Shown piece by piece: positions 8,292-15,586 of a DNA stretch of 64,000 nt. Under the pieces are notes generated by a model. The model worked only from the letters and a program-made list of their open reading frames with translations. It had not been told where the DNA came from and did no database searches. The position numbers and the translations under genes were made by a program. Origin of the DNA: Reyranella sp. (GTDB taxonomy: Bacteria; Pseudomonadota; Alphaproteobacteria; Reyranellales; Reyranellaceae); the NCBI RefSeq assembly GCF_004297265.1, contig NZ_SCUT01000019.1, positions 1-64,000 on the forward strand, given 5' to 3'. Numbering within the stretch: the first letter of the stretch is position 1; each line of letters opens with the position of its first letter.

Positions 8292-9875
8292 ATGGCAAAG
8301 CCCAAGGTTCTCATTTCCGATGAGCTGTCCCCGCGCGCCGTCGAGATCTTCTCGGAGCGCGGTTGCGACGTCGATTTCAAGCCGGGCCTGAAGCCCGCCG
8401 AGCTGCGCGAGATCGTCGGCAACTACGAGGGCCTGGCGATCCGCTCGGCCACCAAGGTCACGGCCGAGGTCCTGGCCGTGGCCAAGAAACTCAAGGTCGT
8501 GGGCCGCGCCGGCATCGGCGTCGACAATGTCGACATCAAGGCCGCGACCGCGCACGGCGTCGTCGTGATGAACACGCCGTTCGGCAATGCCATCACCACC
8601 GCCGAGCACGCCATCGCGCTGATGTTCGCCGTGGCGCGCCAGGTGCCGGAGGCCAATGCCAGCACGCAGGCGGGCAAGTGGGAAAAGAACAAGTTCATGG
8701 GCACCGAGCTCAGCTTCAAGACGCTGGGCCTGATCGGCTGCGGCAACATCGGCTCGATCGTCGCGGAGCGCGCCATCGGCCTCAAGATGCGCGTCGTGGC
8801 CTACGACCCGTTCCTGAGCGACCAGCGCGCCACCGAGCTGGGTGTCGAGAAGGCGACGCTGGAGCAGGTGCTGGCCCGCGCCGACTTCATCACGGTGCAC
8901 ACGCCGCTCACCGAGCAGACGAAGAACATCCTGTCGCGCGCCAACCTGATGAAGACCAAGAAGGGCGTGCGCATCGTCAACTGCGCGCGCGGCGGCTTGG
9001 TCGACGAGCTGGCCGTCCGTGATTTGCTGGTCTCGGGCCACATCGCGGGCGCCGGTTTCGACGTGTTCGTCGAGGAGCCGGCCAAGAGCAACGTCCTGTT
9101 CGGCGCGCCAAACCTGGTCTGCACGCCGCATCTCGGCGCCTCGACAGTGGAGGCGCAGGAGAACGTGGCGCTGCAGGTCGCCGAGCAGATGGCCGACTAC
9201 CTGCTTACAGGCGCGGTGACCAACTCACTCAACATGCCGAACGTCTCGGCCGAGGATGCGCCCAAGCTGGCACCGTATCTCGACCTCGCCGAGAAGCTGG
9301 GTGCCTTCGCCGGCCAGCTCACCGACACCGACATCAAGGCCGTGTCGATCGAGTACGAGGGCCAGGTGGCGAAGCTCAACGTCAAGCCGCTGACCCAGGT
9401 GGCGCTGATGGGCGTGCTGCGCCCGCAGCTCACCTCGGTGAACATGGTCAATGCGCCGGTGATCGCGCGCGAGCGCGGCATCGAGGTGGCGGAGGTCAAG
9501 CACGAGCGCGAAACCGACTACAATTCGATGATCCGCCTGTCGGTCACGACCGAGAAGTACACGCGCTCGGTGACCGGCACGCTGTTCGGCGGCAAGCATC
9601 CGCGCATCGTCGAGATCAAGGGCATCGAGATCGACGCCGAGTTCGCGCCGCACATGCTCTACATCACCAACGACGACAAGCCGGGCTTCATCGGGCGCCT
9701 CGGCACGCTGCTGGGCGAGGGCAAGGTCAACATCGCGACCTTCCATCTCGGCCGCGACAAGCCGGGTGGATCGGCCATTGCGCTGGTCCAGGTCGATCAG
9801 CCGATCTCGGCCGATCTGATGGGCAAGATCGTCGGCATTGAGGGCGTGGTGCAGGCCAAGGTCCTGGGCTTTTAG
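8292..9875 (+). CDS. serA: D-3-phosphoglycerate dehydrogenase
   Basis: SerA oxidises 3-phosphoglycerate to 3-phosphohydroxypyruvate with NAD, the first step of serine synthesis. The 527-residue length fits the long form: a substrate domain, the Rossmann domain with LIGCGNIGSIVAERA, catalytic arginine in NCARGGLVDE and histidine in CTPHLGAST, an allosteric-substrate-binding middle domain, and a C-terminal ACT domain beginning HMLYITNDDKPGFIG that usually senses serine. It lies directly after serC, so the two first pathway steps are likely co-transcribed. A GAGGAG site precedes the ATG. Confidence 0.96.
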   Translation: MAKPKVLISDELSPRAVEIFSERGCDVDFKPGLKPAELREIVGNYEGLAIRSATKVTAEVLAVAKKLKVVGRAGIGVDNVDIKAATAHGVVVMNTPFGNAITTAEHAIALMFAVARQVPEANASTQAGKWEKNKFMGTELSFKTLGLIGCGNIGSIVAERAIGLKMRVVAYDPFLSDQRATELGVEKATLEQVLARADFITVHTPLTEQTKNILSRANLMKTKKGVRIVNCARGGLVDELAVRDLLVSGHIAGAGFDVFVEEPAKSNVLFGAPNLVCTPHLGASTVEAQENVALQVAEQMADYLLTGAVTNSLNMPNVSAEDAPKLAPYLDLAEKLGAFAGQLTDTDIKAVSIEYEGQVAKLNVKPLTQVALMGVLRPQLTSVNMVNAPVIARERGIEVAEVKHERETDYNSMIRLSVTTEKYTRSVTGTLFGGKHPRIVEIKGIEIDAEFAPHMLYITNDDKPGFIGRLGTLLGEGKVNIATFHLGRDKPGGSAIALVQVDQPISADLMGKIVGIEGVVQAKVLGF

Positions 9876-9888
9876 ACCCGCCGACCGC

Positions 9889-9913
9889 GTGGGCGCGACC
9901 CTGCCGCGCCCAC
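9889..9913 (+). terminator. GC-rich hairpin after serA
   Basis: GTGGGCGCG (9889-9897) and CGCGCCCAC (9905-9913) form a perfect 9-bp stem with a 7-nt loop, 13 nt after the serA stop. There is no clear T run, so it may be a weak or Rho-assisted terminator between the convergent serA and sulfatase genes. Confidence 0.5.
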
Positions 9914-9935
9914 TTCGACGACCCTCCCTGCGGCC

Positions 9936-11696
9936 TCAGAGATCGATCTGGTCGAGGCCCCAGGTGATGCCGGCGACGTCGGGAAGCTCGCGCCCGTCAT
10001 CCTTGCCGATTTCGGCCTTGATGAGTGCCGACAGCTTGCCGTTCATCGTCACGATGACTTCGGCGTTGCCCTTCCGGTCGATGGCGAGATTGTTCATCTC
10101 CATGGGATCGGTGGCGAGATCGTAGAGCTCGACATCGTTCCACTTGAACAGTTCGTCGATCGTCGCCGGATCGTTGTGGTCGACCGGTGCAAAGTAGCGG
10201 GTGAACCGATAGCGTCCGTCGAACGCCGACCGGACATGGCCCCGCTTCTTGAGATCGGGGCGGAAACCCTGCTTCTTGGCCTCTTCCTTCGGGTCCTTCC
10301 CGGCCATGACCGCCTTGGCGGCGAAGTCGAAGACGGACGCATCGTTGCTGGCGAGGCCGCTGTAGGTGAACAGGGTCGCAGGGCGGGCGGCGTCGATCGC
10401 CTGGCTGGCCGGATTGACGAGCAGCGGCGACAGGTCCCTGCCGGGCAGCACCTGTCCGGCGAGTTCTGCGGCACGATCAGCTTTCACGCCCGCCATTGAA
10501 AACATGGTGGGCAGCAGGTCGATGTGGCTGCTCAACGACCTGCATTTCTGGCCGCCCTGGACATCGGGATGCACGACGTAGAAGGGCAGGTGGTTCGTCT
10601 GCTGGTAGGCGAACGGGCCCTTGCCGCGCAGACCGTGCGCGCCGGCCATCTCGCCGTGATCGGACGTGAAGATGACGATCGTATTCTGGTCGAGCTGCAG
10701 CGCCTCCAGCTCGGCGAGCAGTGCCTCGATCGAGCGATCCACGTTGCGGATGCAGTTGATGTAGTAGTCGTTGAACCGCTTCCAGCGTGTTTCGTCGGGG
10801 GGTATGTGGCCCAGGATATAGTCCCAGACGCGGTCGAATTCGCCGTGCGCCCTGGGGCGGCCGGGCGCATCGAACGGTTGCCGCAGATTGTCGGGAACGG
10901 ATACGTCCCAGGTCGACTGGTAGAGCTTGTGCTCGGGCGCGCGCGCCGCCTGAAGGCGCAGCTTGCCGGTGTCCTGCACGTTTTCGCCCGGTGCGTCCGT
11001 GTTGAAATACATGACGTCGTGCGGATTGACGAAGCTCACATACATGCACCACGGCTTGCCGTCGTCGCTCAGCGGGCGCCCCTTGGTGCGCAGCCAGTTG
11101 ATGGCGCTGCCGGCCGTGATGTGGTCGAAGCCGTAGCCGCCCAGCGTGTGGCCGATCAGGTCGCCCGGGGAGAAATTGTCGGCAAAGCCATACCTCTCCA
11201 TGTGTGGCGTCATGAACTTGTCGACGGACGTGGTGTCGAAATCCCGGCTCAGGTGCCACTTGCCCTTGTAGGCGGTGTAGTAGCCCGCCTTACGCAGCAT
11301 CTGGCCGGAGGTCGGCGCCGCCAGGTCCTTCATCCAGGGCACGTCGAGATTCTCGAACATGCCGTTGTTCGCGGTCTGCAGGCCCGTCACGATCACCGAC
11401 CGGGACGAGGTGCACATCGTCGCCGGGCACTGGTGGTTGGTGAAGGTCGTACCGGTGCGCTCCAGGCGCTCGTGGCCCGGCAGCGACAGGCCCTTCGGCC
11501 ACCTGTCGTGGAAGCGTTCCTGATCGGTGAAGACGAAGAGGATGTTCAGCGGACCGCGGCTGCGCGAGACGGCGGGGGCAGTGCCCTGCGTCTGCGCCTG
11601 GGCGATCTCGACGGGCCCTCCAACGAGGGAGGCCGACGCCACGGCGGCCGAGGATTTCAGGAAGGTGCGTCGTGTCGTCGTGTGGGTGATAGTCAT
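9936..11696 (-). CDS. Tat-exported sulfatase (formylglycine type)
   Basis: The 586-residue protein belongs to the alkaline-phosphatase-like sulfatase family, which cleaves sulfate esters. It begins with a twin-arginine signal (TTTRRTFLKSS, then a hydrophobic stretch ending AQAQ), so it should be exported folded to the periplasm. The metal-site block FVFTDQERFHD and the formylglycine motif CTSSR with Cys95 as the residue to be oxidised are present, as are TSDHGEMAG and the GKWHL motif. The serine-type middle position (CxSxR) is normal for many sulfatases. The frame extends upstream to 11771, but the ATG at 11696 places the Tat motif properly. A TetR regulator is divergently transcribed from the same gap and may control it. 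The substrate is unknown. Confidence 0.88.
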   Translation of the reverse strand: MTITHTTTRRTFLKSSAAVASASLVGGPVEIAQAQTQGTAPAVSRSRGPLNILFVFTDQERFHDRWPKGLSLPGHERLERTGTTFTNHQCPATMCTSSRSVIVTGLQTANNGMFENLDVPWMKDLAAPTSGQMLRKAGYYTAYKGKWHLSRDFDTTSVDKFMTPHMERYGFADNFSPGDLIGHTLGGYGFDHITAGSAINWLRTKGRPLSDDGKPWCMYVSFVNPHDVMYFNTDAPGENVQDTGKLRLQAARAPEHKLYQSTWDVSVPDNLRQPFDAPGRPRAHGEFDRVWDYILGHIPPDETRWKRFNDYYINCIRNVDRSIEALLAELEALQLDQNTIVIFTSDHGEMAGAHGLRGKGPFAYQQTNHLPFYVVHPDVQGGQKCRSLSSHIDLLPTMFSMAGVKADRAAELAGQVLPGRDLSPLLVNPASQAIDAARPATLFTYSGLASNDASVFDFAAKAVMAGKDPKEEAKKQGFRPDLKKRGHVRSAFDGRYRFTRYFAPVDHNDPATIDELFKWNDVELYDLATDPMEMNNLAIDRKGNAEVIVTMNGKLSALIKAEIGKDDGRELPDVAGITWGLDQIDL

Positions 11697-11760
11697 GGGT
11701 CGGGGGCCTGTCTCGATGAACGCCGCAAGCAGCGGCCGAAATTGAATGCACTGTCCAAAT

Positions 11761-11789
11761 TTGAACGACAAGTTGAAAAAATGTAATCA
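11761..11789 (+). promoter_or_regulatory. possible promoter of the TetR gene
   Basis: TTGAAC (11761-11766) and TAATCA (11784-11789) are 17 nt apart in an AT-rich gap between divergent genes. If real, it rules out the upstream ATG at 11746 and supports the TetR start at 11800. The overlapping CAAATTTG palindrome (11756-11763) could be part of an operator. Confidence 0.35.
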
Positions 11790-11799
11790 ACTCCGCGAC

Positions 11800-12444
11800 A
11801 TGAAGAAGCTCCCTCGACCGCGGCGAGAGGCACCTGCGACCAGACTGCCCAAGCGCGAACGCACGCGACGGCAGATCATAGAGGCTGCAATCGAGGTGAT
11901 GGCGGAGCAGGGGCCGGCTAAGGCGTCCGTCCAGGAAATCGCGGCGCGCGCGAAAGTGACGACGGGCACCTTCTACAATCATTTCACGAGCAAGGCCGAG
12001 ATCGTCGAAGCCGTCGCCGGCTGGTTCTCGACGACGATGCTGGAGGCGGCGCAGGATGCCCACCTGGCCTTTCACACCGGCGCCGAACGGATGGTCGATG
12101 GTTGCCGGCGCTATCTGCGGATCGCCCGGGAGAACCCACCGACCGCGATGTTGATCCTCGAACTCGCAACGACCTCGCCCCGAATGCTGAAGGCGATCGG
12201 CAAGTTCGTGCTGGCCGACGTGAGGCTGGGCATCCGCCAGAAGGAGTTTGCGATCTTCAGCGAGCAGGCGGCCGTGGACCTCGTCCATGGCTACATCATG
12301 CTTGCCATGCGCCACATTGCGTTGCGTCAACCATCGTCGAGCTACGAGCGCTCGGTCGTCGCGACCATTCTCCAGGGCCTCGGCGTGCCGTCGCAGCGAG
12401 CGCTGGCCCTGGCCGGTCGGGGGACGGGTCGCGGTAATTCTTGA
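11800..12444 (+). CDS. TetR/AcrR family transcriptional regulator
   Basis: The 214-residue protein has a lysine/arginine-rich N-terminus and the TetR helix-turn-helix (RRQIIEAAIEVMAEQG, then IAARAKVTTGTFYNHF) at about residues 24-68, followed by a helical ligand-binding domain without recognisable ligand signature. Members usually repress their own or neighbouring genes and release DNA when a small molecule binds. It is divergent from the sulfatase gene, the classical arrangement for local control. The start at 11800 is chosen because upstream DNA looks like a promoter; ATG 11746 is an alternative. Confidence 0.88.
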   Translation: MKKLPRPRREAPATRLPKRERTRRQIIEAAIEVMAEQGPAKASVQEIAARAKVTTGTFYNHFTSKAEIVEAVAGWFSTTMLEAAQDAHLAFHTGAERMVDGCRRYLRIARENPPTAMLILELATTSPRMLKAIGKFVLADVRLGIRQKEFAIFSEQAAVDLVHGYIMLAMRHIALRQPSSSYERSVVATILQGLGVPSQRALALAGRGTGRGNS

Positions 12445-12518
12445 TCGCCGAAGCGGTCTGCACGACGTTGGGGCGGACCTTCGGAGCGTTGCCGGGCGGT
12501 CATCCCGGGGGAAGAGAC

Positions 12519-12947
12519 ATGGCGTCCGCGCGAAGCAGAACGTATCGTACCGTAGCCGGTTTCGTGGTCGCACCGATGATGCCGGCGCTCGTTCTCGCCG
12601 GCGTCGTGCTTGCAGCGGGCGGCGATTCGCAGACCTTGGGCTATGCCGCGTTCGCGGGTTACATCTCCTATCCCTTCACCCTGCTGGTCGGCCTGCCGGC
12701 GTTCCTGCTCATGCGCCGCAAGCGCTGGGACGGATTGCGGGCCTACGCCCTTGCCGGGCTGGCGCTGGGACTGACGTTCGTGGTCCTGTTTGCCGGCCTT
12801 GCGGGTTTTGACGGCGATGCGGCCGATCCTGCCTGGCTGAACCTGCTGGCCAACCTGGCGTTCATGCTGCCATTCGTTCTGGCCTGCGCAGTGGTGTCGT
12901 CCGTTGTGTTCTGGTTGATCGCGCGGCCCGACCTTCAGCGGGCTTGA
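12519..12947 (+). CDS. four-helix membrane protein, unknown function
   Basis: The 142-residue product has four hydrophobic segments (about residues 13-32, 42-62, 75-95 and 108-130) joined by short loops, with the basic loop LMRRKRWDG after the second. It resembles generic small inner-membrane proteins and I do not recognise a family. A GGGGAAG site lies just before the ATG at 12519. It follows the TetR gene by 74 bp and could be part of the same transcript. Confidence 0.6.
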   Translation: MASARSRTYRTVAGFVVAPMMPALVLAGVVLAAGGDSQTLGYAAFAGYISYPFTLLVGLPAFLLMRRKRWDGLRAYALAGLALGLTFVVLFAGLAGFDGDAADPAWLNLLANLAFMLPFVLACAVVSSVVFWLIARPDLQRA

Positions 12948-13015
12948 TGTCCGGGCGATGCCTTCATCCGCCTCATATCGCTATTAGAAGATATCCGTCG
13001 TGTCGTGTCCGGGCG

Positions 13016-13029
13016 GGACGTTAACGTCC
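13016..13029. promoter_or_regulatory. 14-nt perfect palindrome upstream of the selenoprotein pair
   Basis: GGACGTTAACGTCC lies 25 nt before the ATG of the AhpD-like gene. Its length and position suit a binding site for a dimeric regulator; the binding protein is unknown. Short direct repeats of GTGTCC lie on both sides (about 13005-13013 and 13030-13035). Confidence 0.35.
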
Positions 13030-13054
13030 GTGTCCCCGAAACGACGAGGTTCCG

Positions 13055-13609
13055 ATGCCCCGTGTCAGTGAAATCGAAGAGGACGGCGGCGATCCCGTCC
13101 TAAAGATGGCCTTCGACCGGCAGCGCGAGATGTTCGGCGGCCTGCTGAATCCGACCAAGGTGATGGCGCACTGCCCGCCGATCCTTCGGGCAGCCGGCAT
13201 GCTGGGACAGTCGATCGAGGAGTCCGGCCTTCTGCCGAAAGGTCTGCCGGCGCTGCTCTATGTGCGTGTCGCGACGATCAACGGTTGCCCGTTTTGAATC
13301 GACATCAATTCCAGCCGTGTGCTGGAAACGACGGAAGGCGGGATGGAGAAGCTGGCCGAGGTTACGGCCTGGCGCGACAGCACGCTCTTCAGCGAGGCCG
13401 AGCGGCTGGCTCTCGAATATGCGGAGCGGATCACCTACACCGACCGCAAGGTCGACGATGCGCTGGTCGATGACCTGAAGAAGCACTACAGCGACGCGCA
13501 GATCGTCGAGCTGACGGCGGCAATCGCGATGGAGAACTTCCGCTCGAAGTTCAATCCGGCCCTCGGCATCGAGGCGCAGGGCTTCTGCATGGTGCCCAGA
13601 CGCGGCTAG
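13055..13609 (+). CDS. AhpD/carboxymuconolactone decarboxylase-like protein with in-frame TGA (predicted selenocysteine, CxxU)
   Basis: The frame runs 184 residues if TGA at 13295-13297 is read through. The N-terminal part ends INGCPF, the TGA is codon 81, and the same frame continues IDINSSRVLE and on to a TAG at 13607-13609. In AhpD/CMD-type proteins this position is the second cysteine of the redox CxxC motif, so the gene reads C78-P-F-U81. A perfect hairpin of SECIS shape starts 11 nt after the TGA (separate entry). The two halves are not interrupted otherwise, and the full length suits the family. Relatives reduce hydroperoxides or act as thiol oxidoreductases. It is followed after 32 bp by a second TGA-containing gene. 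The alternative, a nonsense mutation of a Cys codon, is much less likely given the pair. Confidence 0.85.
13309..13327 (+). promoter_or_regulatory. predicted bacterial SECIS hairpin of the AhpD-like gene
   Basis: TTCCAGC (13309-13315) and GCTGGAA (13321-13327) form a perfect 7-bp stem with the 5-nt loop CGTGT. The stem begins 11 nt and the loop 18 nt after the TGA, and a G is the second loop base; this matches what is known of bacterial SECIS elements, which lie inside the coding region directly behind the UGA and recruit SelB. Confidence 0.75.
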
Positions 13610-13641
13610 ACTGAGGGCAACGACAAAAGCCGGTGGGAACG

Positions 13642-14499
13642 ATGACCGAGACCGTCCACTACATGGAGCGCACGAGGGACTACTATCGCGCGCTCGGCTA
13701 TCCGTCCGACTATGTCTGGTCCCGCTTCGACACGGTCCCGTTCACGCATCTCGCCAAGCCCCTGCCACAGGTGAAGATCGGCCTCGTCACGACCGCAAGT
13801 CCGCCCGACCTCGGCAATCGCGATGCTTCCGGCAAGCGGCAGGTCTGGTCGGGCACGGTCTCGCTCGCACCGGCCAGGCTCTTCACCGGCAACCTCGCCT
13901 GGGACAAGGAATCGACCCATACCGACGATCGCGCCAGCTTCCTGCCGATCGAGGCGATCCAGCGGTGGGCATCGGAGGGCATGGTTGCCGATTTGACGGC
14001 GCGATTCCATGGCGTGCCCACCGAATACAGCCAGCGCAAGACGATGGAGATCGATGCGCCGCAGGTCCTGGGGCGATTGCGAGCCGACGGTGCCGACGCA
14101 GCGTTGCTGTCGCCGCTTTGACCCGTCTGCCACCAAACCGTGAGTTTGGTCGCCCGTCATCTCGAGGCTAACGGAATGCCGACCGTGATCATCGGTTCCG
14201 CCCTCGACGTCGTCGAACATTGCGGCGTGCCGCGCTTCCTGTTCACGGATTTCCCGCTGGGCAATCCGTGTGGGCCGCCGTGGCGACAGGACCTGCAGCG
14301 TACGATCGCGGGGCAGGCGCTTGCTCTCCTGCGCGATGCCGACGCGCCGCGCACCACGCGGCGGTCGGATGTGTCGTGGCCGTCGGACGACGACTGGCGC
14401 CCGCGCTATGGGCGCGTGAAGCCGGAGGATGCCGAACGACTGAGGGCACTGGGCGAAGAAAGACGCCGCACGCAGACTCAGGCACGGACGCCGGGGTAG
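13642..14499 (+). CDS. GrdB/PrdB-like selenoprotein B family protein with in-frame TGA (predicted selenocysteine, UxxC)
   Basis: With the TGA at 14119-14121 read through, the protein has 285 residues. The frame before the TGA ends ADAALLSPL and continues U160-P-V-C163-HQTVSLVARHLE, then NGMPTVIIGSA and FLFTDFPLGNPCG. This UxxC followed by a helix and the PTVIIGSA strand is the pattern of the glycine/sarcosine/betaine reductase and D-proline reductase selenoprotein B family, here in a short stand-alone form. Classical GrdB and PrdB act in clostridial amino-acid reduction; in an aerobic-type alphaproteobacterium the role is unknown. A SECIS-like hairpin follows the TGA. The ATG at 13642 follows GGTGGGA; GTG 13633 is an alternative. 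Close spacing to the AhpD-like gene suggests one operon. Confidence 0.82.
14132..14150 (+). promoter_or_regulatory. predicted bacterial SECIS hairpin of the GrdB-like gene
   Basis: ACCAAAC (14132-14138) and GTTTGGT (14144-14150) form a perfect 7-bp stem with the 5-nt loop CGTGA. The stem begins 10 nt and the loop 17 nt after the TGA. The loop shares its first four bases (CGTG) with the element in the preceding gene, although the stems differ completely. Confidence 0.75.
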
Positions 14500-14514
14500 A
14501 GCGGTTCGAAACCG

Positions 14515-15492
14515 CTATTCCATCTGGACGTTGAGTTCGCGCAGCTTCTTGCCCCAGAAGGCGTGCTCGTCGGCGACGAACTTGGTGAACTGGGCGCGGG
14601 TCCGGTCGGGCGGCATTTCCAGCCCGTCGCGCGCCAGCGCCTCCTCCCACTTGGGGTTCTTCATCGCTTCCTTGGTCGCCTTCTCAATCTTGTCGAGGAT
14701 GTCGGGCGGCGTCTTGGCCGGGGCGAATAGGCCCTGCCAGCTGGTGACGACGACGTCGATCCCCTGTTCCTTCAGGGTCGGCACGTCCGGCATGGAACTG
14801 ACACGCTTGTTGCCGGTCACCGCCAGCGCCTTGAGATTGCCCCCCTTCACCTGCGAGACCGCCGGGGGCAGCGACGAGAAGTTCATGGTGATCTGGCCGC
14901 CAATCACGTCGGCCACCGCCGGTCCCGTGCCCTTGTAGGGCACATGGGTGATCTTGACGCCGGCCGCTTCGGCGAACAGCGCACCGGCCAGGTGATTGTT
15001 GCCGCCCACGCCTGACGACGAGAAGGTGAGCTTGTCAGGATCCTTCTTGGCCAGGGCGACGAGTTCGGCGGCGTTCTTCACCGGCACCGAATTACCCACG
15101 ACCAGCACGTATTGGTAGTCCGTGATCTGGCAGATCGGCGCCAGCGAAGCGATGGTGTCGATCATCCCTTTCTGGACGTGCGGGTTGATGATCACGTTGG
15201 TGCCGACCGCGACGAACAGCGTCTGGCCGTCCGGCTTGGCATTTGCGACGGCCCGCAGGCCGATCGATCCGGCCGCGCCGCCCTTGTTGTCGATGATGAT
15301 CTGTTGCCCGATGACCGGCGTCATGACATGCGCCAGCTCGCGGGCGTTGATGTCCGTGCTGCCACCGGCGGCATAGCCGACGACGAAGGTGACCGGGCCG
15401 GTCGGCCAGTTGGCCTGGGCGCGCGAGACGGACGGCAGCAGCAGCGACGAGCCGCCGAGAGCCAGGGCGTGACGCCGGGTGATGGGGAGCAT
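14515..15492 (-). CDS. Bug/TctC-type tripartite tricarboxylate transporter solute receptor
   Basis: The 325-residue protein starts with a signal peptide (MLPITRRHALALGGSSLLL, ending SRAQA) and then WPTGPVTFVVGYAAGGSTD, the hallmark of Bug-family periplasmic receptors. Later blocks IIIDNKGGAAGSIG and VPYKGTGPA are also typical. Such proteins bind carboxylates and may feed TctAB permeases, but no tctA or tctB lies here; orphan Bug genes are frequent in this bacterial group. Start ATG 15492 has an AGGAGG site. It lies downstream of a flavin dehydrogenase gene on the same strand, so a carboxylate substrate common to both is possible. Confidence 0.9.
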   Translation of the reverse strand: MLPITRRHALALGGSSLLLPSVSRAQANWPTGPVTFVVGYAAGGSTDINARELAHVMTPVIGQQIIIDNKGGAAGSIGLRAVANAKPDGQTLFVAVGTNVIINPHVQKGMIDTIASLAPICQITDYQYVLVVGNSVPVKNAAELVALAKKDPDKLTFSSSGVGGNNHLAGALFAEAAGVKITHVPYKGTGPAVADVIGGQITMNFSSLPPAVSQVKGGNLKALAVTGNKRVSSMPDVPTLKEQGIDVVVTSWQGLFAPAKTPPDILDKIEKATKEAMKNPKWEEALARDGLEMPPDRTRAQFTKFVADEHAFWGKKLRELNVQME

Positions 15493-15586
15493 GCTCTTCC
15501 TCCTGTGGCGCGCGCGGTTCATCCGCGTCGCGCAACCTCGGTTTGTCGGGACCTTGAAGCCAATTCGTCCGGCCGGCAAGCGGGGC

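Noticed and set aside
9936..11696. Cys-less or inactive sulfatase
   Set aside because: The CTSSR motif is intact, so a formylglycine-dependent active enzyme is the better reading.
13055..13297. Truncated 80-residue gene or pseudogene
   Set aside because: The frame continues past the TGA with normal family sequence, the TGA replaces the redox Cys, and a SECIS-like hairpin follows; the next gene shows the same pattern.
14140..14499. Separate small gene starting at a GTG after the TGA
   Set aside because: It is in the same frame as the preceding part and holds the second half of the GrdB-like domain; its start lies within the SECIS-like hairpin.
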